A stretch of 39,942 bases of DNA. Source: Nitrosomonadales bacterium. GTDB lineage: Bacteria > Pseudomonadota > Gammaproteobacteria > Burkholderiales > Nitrosomonadaceae. The stretch covers positions 1 to 39,942 of the forward strand of contig VFJL01000031.1 of assembly GCA_009886095.1 (NCBI GenBank). The letters are read 5' to 3'. The notes under the pieces are model-generated. The model made no database searches, was not told the DNA's origin, and saw nothing but the letters and a program-made list of their open reading frames with translations. Positions 36,701 to 39,942 of the stretch are shown one piece after another (positions within the stretch are counted from its first letter, which is position 1; every line of letters begins with the position of its first letter). The position numbers were made by a program, and so were the translations under genes.

Positions 36701-37507
36701 CATTTTTTCTATCAAAAAGTCGCACTTTGGCGTGAATCACTCAACTGCGAACACTGCCGCACGACTAGTCGATATCGCTCAATCACACGGGGAATCCTGC
36801 GCGCTATCTGTGAGTTGACTGGTGACGAGGCAACTTCATTGGCGACGTTGCCGCACAGCAGCAAGACGAGACTCCGCGTCTATGACACACAGCCTCCCTT
36901 CTATTACGACCCTTGCGCCTATCCTCTACCTGATCTCTTAAAGGCGACAGGCTGGGTAGAAATTATGCTGTCTCAATACAAGCCAAAGAAACCACTGGGG
37001 AAAGTGCTCGCCAAGGGGGTGACCAATCAGAATCTGGAATGCCTCACCTTTGCCAGTGACTCACTGGATATTGTGATTACCAGTGATGTTATGGAGCACG
37101 TTCGCTTGGATGATCGTGCGCATAGGGAAATCTATCGGGTTCTGAAGACCGGTGGTATCTACATTTTTACGGTTCCTCACAACCGCGCTTGGGACGAAAC
37201 ATTGATTCGGGTTCAGATAATTGATCCGGATGACCCATCTAAAGATGTGCATCTTCTGGAACCAGAATATCACGGCGATGCCAACAGTGATAAAGGTAGT
37301 GGAGTTTTGGCGTACCGCACGTATGGGAAAGATGTTGAAACCTTCCTGGCAGGACTTGGATTTGAAGTGGAGTATAGCCGCCTGGACATTGAGCAGCTTG
37401 GGATTATGAATACCGAACTGTTCTATTGTAGGAAAGGTAGCGCACTTAATCAAAGAACCTGTGCCGCCAGCCTACCTATCGGTTATTTCATCTCAACGGC
37501 TCTATGA
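33704..37507 (+). CDS. Four-domain methyltransferase-glycosyltransferase-glycosyltransferase-methyltransferase fusion
   Basis: A 1267-residue cytoplasmic protein without signal peptide. Order: (1) class I SAM methyltransferase, motif I LADWGCAQGDSTNVW near residue 61; (2) a basic linker with ASWQLIRPLRSVARLARYNL near 261; (3) GT4-like (GT-B) glycosyltransferase about 348-700, with FWGVIDWHFRHQRPQQLALA, GYYGAIAEWFDLDLIEAV and NPVKIYEYLSAGKPVV; (4) GT2-like (GT-A) glycosyltransferase about 716-940, with ISVVVVTYNNLDLTRACLAS, VDNASSDGSS and LLNNDTYVTPGW; (5) a CxxC...CxxC zinc-ribbon-like segment (CNVCGK, CEHCRTT, 990-1020); (6) a second methyltransferase, SDVMEHVRLDDRAHREIYRV, to about 1250. 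The final residues look unconserved. It probably builds and O-methylates a sugar chain, possibly as a capping unit. Confidence 0.85.
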   Translation: MKHRDLADMATTNSDAYRDTDLGENWEALEGSKQSRFFSQIAIEHLPGWLIDQLKSQSLTLADWGCAQGDSTNVWASHIDAQQLTGVDFSSAAIEQAAKRYPTIRFINENWLTENDTQKELFDVVFSSNTPEHFHSPYDALHNLCDRAKKTVVLALPCRDPDRINKHFFSFLPENIPSVLPNGFRLVWSQTVDCRTLPNTLWEGEQIILLFADSNWVDGLGLTLDDIKIEQPSVVEVGRLKPIVAKRDSTMALVSLPKQGASWQLIRPLRSVARLARYNLANEDRQRLTQAALRQHYHRLPLPASAKRLVSFVYHKLVGKTVRALRRSALRVSQFHAPSIKSAPRADNLPDYIFWGVIDWHFRHQRPQQLALALANTGRRVFYISPNFADDERAGFEVEALDAAGLLFQVKLFIKGEHVIYSSALGFETVSQLRASIGEVLEWANCEQLISLVQHPFWHNVASVLPNSRLIYDCMDHHEGFGNNTESLLQTEKALLNKAELTVTTSNWLDKSVARHTKQRALIRNASDYDHFANVPDSIYHDPQGRRIIGYYGAIAEWFDLDLIEAVAKQHPECCVLLIGADTVNAKSRLGKLANVTFTGEVPYSKLPYYLCGFSVCLLPFKVIPLTLATNPVKIYEYLSAGKPVVTVDLPEMAQFNGLVYATADKDAFLAAVSAVLSQLEPVILAQQRKDFAQGQTWQRRAEALIQHAESHARDPKISVVVVTYNNLDLTRACLASLDEHSQYEHMEIIVVDNASSDGSSAFLSEWVAKNKYRKLILNEDNKGFAAAITLGLAAANGDYLVLLNNDTYVTPGWLRTLLRHLQRDETIGLIGPVTNNIGNEAKIDIAYSCMDEMLLKSAAYTRRHIGQTYPLRTAAFFCVMMSRVTYERVGTLDPSFGRGFFEDDDYCRRVEQLGLRIVCSEDAFIHHQLSASFNKLKQGDRHKLFEENKKIYEAKWGEWMPHGYRKKQNATTVVRSESSVFHGQRHIDGQCNVCGKQAHFFYQKVALWRESLNCEHCRTTSRYRSITRGILRAICELTGDEATSLATLPHSSKTRLRVYDTQPPFYYDPCAYPLPDLLKATGWVEIMLSQYKPKKPLGKVLAKGVTNQNLECLTFASDSLDIVITSDVMEHVRLDDRAHREIYRVLKTGGIYIFTVPHNRAWDETLIRVQIIDPDDPSKDVHLLEPEYHGDANSDKGSGVLAYRTYGKDVETFLAGLGFEVEYSRLDIEQLGIMNTELFYCRKGSALNQRTCAASLPIGYFISTAL

Positions 37508-37526
37508 ACAACCCAGGGTGTTGGTA

Positions 37527-37604
37527 ATGAAAATTGATTCCTCTTTCGTGATCACTCCGTTACGTGCCAGTGAACTCTGCACGGCAGATGAGGCGAATAA
37601 GTGA
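37527..37604 (+). CDS. Possible 25-residue leader frame coupled to wecB
   Basis: A 25-codon frame (MKIDSSFVITPLRASELCTA and five more residues) begins at the ATG at 37527 and ends with TGA that overlaps the wecB GTG start as GTGA. No homology is recognised. It may be the remnant start of a lost gene or a short frame that couples translation of wecB to upstream ribosomes. Evidence is limited to the overlap and position. Confidence 0.25.
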   Translation: MKIDSSFVITPLRASELCTADEANK

Positions 37605-38704
37605 AAACCAAGAGATGCCTTTGTGTTGTGGGTACGCGTCCGGAAGCCATCAAAATGGCCCCAGTCATTTTGGCGTTGAAAAATGAGCCTTGGGCGAATG
37701 TCCGTGTGCTTGCTACTGCGCAACACCGCCACATGCTTGACCAAGTGATGAGTTTTTTTGATATAGAGCCGGATATTGATCTGAATATCATGCGGCCCAA
37801 CCAGGCGCTGACCACTTTAACAGCCAGACTGCTGCTTAAACTCGACGATGTACTAAAAACAGAGAAACCGGATGTAGTGCTTGCGCAAGGTGACACGACC
37901 ACGGTGATGGCCGTGGCACTGGCCTGTTTCTATCACCGCATCCCCTTCGGCCATGTAGAGGCGGGGCTTCGCACCTGGAATATGCAAAATCCATTTCCAG
38001 AGGAGGCGAACCGGGTGATAGCCGGGCGTTTGGCACGCTGGCATTTTGCGCCCACTGAAAACGCGCGCCAGAACTTGCTGCGAGAAGGCGTGAGCGATGC
38101 CGACATCATTGTCACCGGTAACACGGTGATTGATGCACTGTTAATGACAGCATCGAAAGAACTGGATATTGGTATCGAACTGGATGATGCCAAACGGCTG
38201 ATCCTGGTTACATCCCATCGGCGTGAAAATTTTGGCGAACCCTTCCGCAATATCTGCCGTGCACTGAACACCTTGGCTGAACGAAATTCCGACATCCAGA
38301 TTTTGTATCCTGTGCATCCCAATCCGAATGTGAAGGATGTCGCCCATGAGATGCTGGGCGGGAGCGACAACATCATTTTATGTGGGCCTTTGGATTATGC
38401 ACCTTTCATTGCGGCGATGAAACGAGCTTATTTGATTATCAGCGATTCGGGCGGCGTGCAGGAGGAAGCGCCAGCGCTGAGTAAACCGGTATTGGTATTG
38501 CGCGACGAAACTGAGCGCCCCGAAGCTGTCGAGATGGGGGTGGTAAAGCTGGTGGGGCCGGACTATAAGCGCATCATCAAAGAGACGCAATTGCTGTTAG
38601 ATGATGGGGTTGCCTACCAGACCATGGCACGCGGTGTTTCCCCGTATGGCGATGGCAAAGGGGCAGGGAGAATTGTGTCTGCGTTGCGAGAGTACTTCGC
38701 TTAA
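37601..38704 (+). CDS. wecB: UDP-N-acetylglucosamine 2-epimerase (non-hydrolysing)
   Basis: WecB interconverts UDP-GlcNAc and UDP-ManNAc, the precursor of ManNAc and ManNAcA residues in surface glycans. The 367-residue protein shows the family motifs CVVGTRPEAIKMAPVILAL at the start, AQGDTTTVMAVALACFY near residue 90, FGHVEAGLRTWNMQNPFPEEANR near 110 and, at the C-terminus, SDSGGVQEEAPALSKPVLVLRDETERPEA. The start is a GTG at 37601. Its stop overlaps the next ATG by one base, so the two genes are translationally coupled. No ManNAc dehydrogenase (wecC) is visible downstream within the window. Confidence 0.95.
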   Translation: MKTKRCLCVVGTRPEAIKMAPVILALKNEPWANVRVLATAQHRHMLDQVMSFFDIEPDIDLNIMRPNQALTTLTARLLLKLDDVLKTEKPDVVLAQGDTTTVMAVALACFYHRIPFGHVEAGLRTWNMQNPFPEEANRVIAGRLARWHFAPTENARQNLLREGVSDADIIVTGNTVIDALLMTASKELDIGIELDDAKRLILVTSHRRENFGEPFRNICRALNTLAERNSDIQILYPVHPNPNVKDVAHEMLGGSDNIILCGPLDYAPFIAAMKRAYLIISDSGGVQEEAPALSKPVLVLRDETERPEAVEMGVVKLVGPDYKRIIKETQLLLDDGVAYQTMARGVSPYGDGKGAGRIVSALREYFA

Positions 38705-39834
38705 TGCAATTAGTCTATTTATCTCCTGTGCCGTGGTCAAGTTTTGCACAGCGACCACACAAATTTATTGCGTGGTTTCATGCCACCACGGACGGGGATG
38801 TGTTGTGGGTCGACCCTTACCCAACCCGCTTTCCACTGTTTTCTGATCTCCGTCGAATAGGCTCCCAGGAAAGCAAGGAAAACCACGCGCATCCTGCATG
38901 GCTAAGGGTCATCAGGCCATCCGCCTTGCCCATAGAGCCACTACCCGTGTCAGGCTGGGTGAACGCGTTAATGTGGCAACCGATGCTTAAGGAAATCGAT
39001 GCATTTTCTCGTCAAAAACCAACTCTTTTAGTCGTTGGCAAACCATCGGTACTGGCTCTGGCTGTTTTGAAGCGACTCAAGGGGTGCAACTCTATCTACG
39101 ATATGATGGATAATTTCCCTGCTTTTTATTCTGGACTTTCCCGCCTGGCGATGCGTTGCAGGGAACAGGAATTGGTTCGCTGTGTGACTTTTGTGCTGGC
39201 TTCATCGACTGCGTTAAAGAAGCACTGGAGCGGTGTTCGGGAAGGTATTCAGTTAGTGCATAACGGACTGGATGCCGAGGCTTTACCAGCGCCAAGAAGT
39301 AACGTTGGTTCAAGAGAAAAAAAGGTGCTGGGTTATGTGGGCACCATCGCGGCATGGTTTGATTGGAACTGGGTAATTGCGCTGGCCAAGGCCCGGCCAA
39401 TGGATATCGTGCGACTGATTGGCCCGGTGTTTGCACCCGCTCCAGGTGTGCTGCCGGAAAACATAGAGATGTTGCCGCCTTGTAACCATCAAGTAGCTCT
39501 GCAGGCCATGCAGGGCTTTGATGTTGGATTGATTCCATTCAAGAAGAATGAACTGACGGCATCGGTTGATCCGATTAAATATTACGAATACCGCGCACTA
39601 GGGTTGCCTGTGATCTCCACCAGTTTTGGTGAAATGGCGTTGCGCGGAAGCGAGCAAGGAATCTTTCTCAGCGGGGAGCCACAGAACCTCAATCATCTGG
39701 TACAAAAAGCACTGCTTTTCAGCGCCGACGATAAGGCAATACAGCAATTTATAGCCGGCAATACATGGGAGGTGCGTTTTGCCGCTATAAAACTTAAGGT
39801 AATTATATACCTGACAGACCCATTGTTAGATTAG
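38704..39834 (+). CDS. GT4-like glycosyltransferase
   Basis: This 376-residue GT-B fold protein begins MQLVYLSPVPWSSFAQRPHK. It carries IYDMMDNFPAFYSGLSRL, then GYVGTIAAWFDWNWVIALAK near residue 215, and the C-terminal donor-site segment FDVGLIPFKKNELTASVDPI leading into KYYEYRALGLPVISTSFGEM. All three blocks have clear counterparts in the middle glycosyltransferase domain of the 1267-residue protein (IYDCMDHHEGF, GYYGAIAEWFDLDLIEAVAK, NPVKIYEYLSAGKPVVTV). The two are therefore related modules, likely acting on similar substrates. The gene is coupled to wecB by a TAATG overlap. Confidence 0.85.
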   Translation: MQLVYLSPVPWSSFAQRPHKFIAWFHATTDGDVLWVDPYPTRFPLFSDLRRIGSQESKENHAHPAWLRVIRPSALPIEPLPVSGWVNALMWQPMLKEIDAFSRQKPTLLVVGKPSVLALAVLKRLKGCNSIYDMMDNFPAFYSGLSRLAMRCREQELVRCVTFVLASSTALKKHWSGVREGIQLVHNGLDAEALPAPRSNVGSREKKVLGYVGTIAAWFDWNWVIALAKARPMDIVRLIGPVFAPAPGVLPENIEMLPPCNHQVALQAMQGFDVGLIPFKKNELTASVDPIKYYEYRALGLPVISTSFGEMALRGSEQGIFLSGEPQNLNHLVQKALLFSADDKAIQQFIAGNTWEVRFAAIKLKVIIYLTDPLLD

Positions 39835-39942
39835 AATCTGTTGCCTATCACTGTCGCCAACAGCCTCAGCAGACTTAACCATATCTAATCTGCCCATTGG
39901 AAGATCAAGTCTTTTCCCTTCCAAAATTTCAACTACAGTCAC
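39826..39942 (-). CDS. Possible C-terminal end of a convergent gene
   Basis: On the minus strand a frame without stops enters from the right edge and ends with TAA at 39826-39828, overlapping the end of the plus-strand glycosyltransferase gene by 9 bases. The 38 visible residues (including VVEILEGKRLDLPMGRLDMV) read like ordinary protein sequence but match no family I know. On the plus strand the same region has no frame with a usable start. It could be a chance opening; more sequence to the right would settle it. Confidence 0.35.
   Translation of the reverse strand: MTVVEILEGKRLDLPMGRLDMVKSAEAVGDSDRQQILI

Overview
The window reads as a chromosomal stretch of a betaproteobacterium, most likely in or near the Nitrosomonadales (for example Nitrosomonadaceae or Gallionellaceae). 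This rests on the succinylase branch of lysine synthesis (dapC-dapD-dapE-prmB), the dnaX-ybaB-recR operon, the 4.5S RNA gene, the argD-argF-argG cluster, a lone exosortase-associated protein and many small interspersed repeats. No phage genes, transposase genes or CRISPR arrays are visible. The taxonomic call is an inference from gene content and order.

Layout. 1-1755: the start of an Fe-S protein, a short rubrerythrin and a DMT-family transporter, all on the minus strand. 1815-6979: lysine/DAP genes, the ribosomal L3 methyltransferase gene prmB, a small membrane protein and a TIGR04073-type exported protein, all on the plus strand. 7144-12805, minus strand: a long perfect hairpin repeat, malic enzyme, rluB, recR, ybaB, dnaX and the SRP RNA. 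13043-20921: gluQ, exbD/exbB (minus), xseA, a DUF423 protein, a THUMP-domain RNA methyltransferase, dsbB and htpX. 21174-23877, minus strand: mlaA and murJ. 24086-28758: rpsT, argD, argF, argG and a YajQ-family protein. 28797-30932, minus strand: a class I amidotransferase and mltF. 31024-31116: tRNA-Ser(CGA). 31487-39834: a glycan-synthesis cluster with a polysaccharide pyruvyl transferase, a 2OG-Fe(II) oxygenase, a 1267-residue multidomain methyltransferase/glycosyltransferase, wecB and a glycosyltransferase. The last ~117 bases may hold the end of a convergent gene.

The housekeeping part is ordinary. The unusual material is of two kinds. First, two families of short elements with inverted ends (about 140-155 bp) are scattered between 14.5 and 28.3 kb. 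One has supplied the last codons of a methyltransferase gene, and a composite of both families separates exbB from exbD. Second, the glycan cluster follows a tRNA-Ser gene and a stranded minus-strand gene remnant with its own terminator, which looks like the edge of an inserted accessory region. Its centre is a four-domain fusion enzyme whose internal glycosyltransferase module has a separate relative in the last gene of the cluster. A cluster of three DnaA-box sequences beside an AT-rich tract, between exbB and xseA, also deserves attention.
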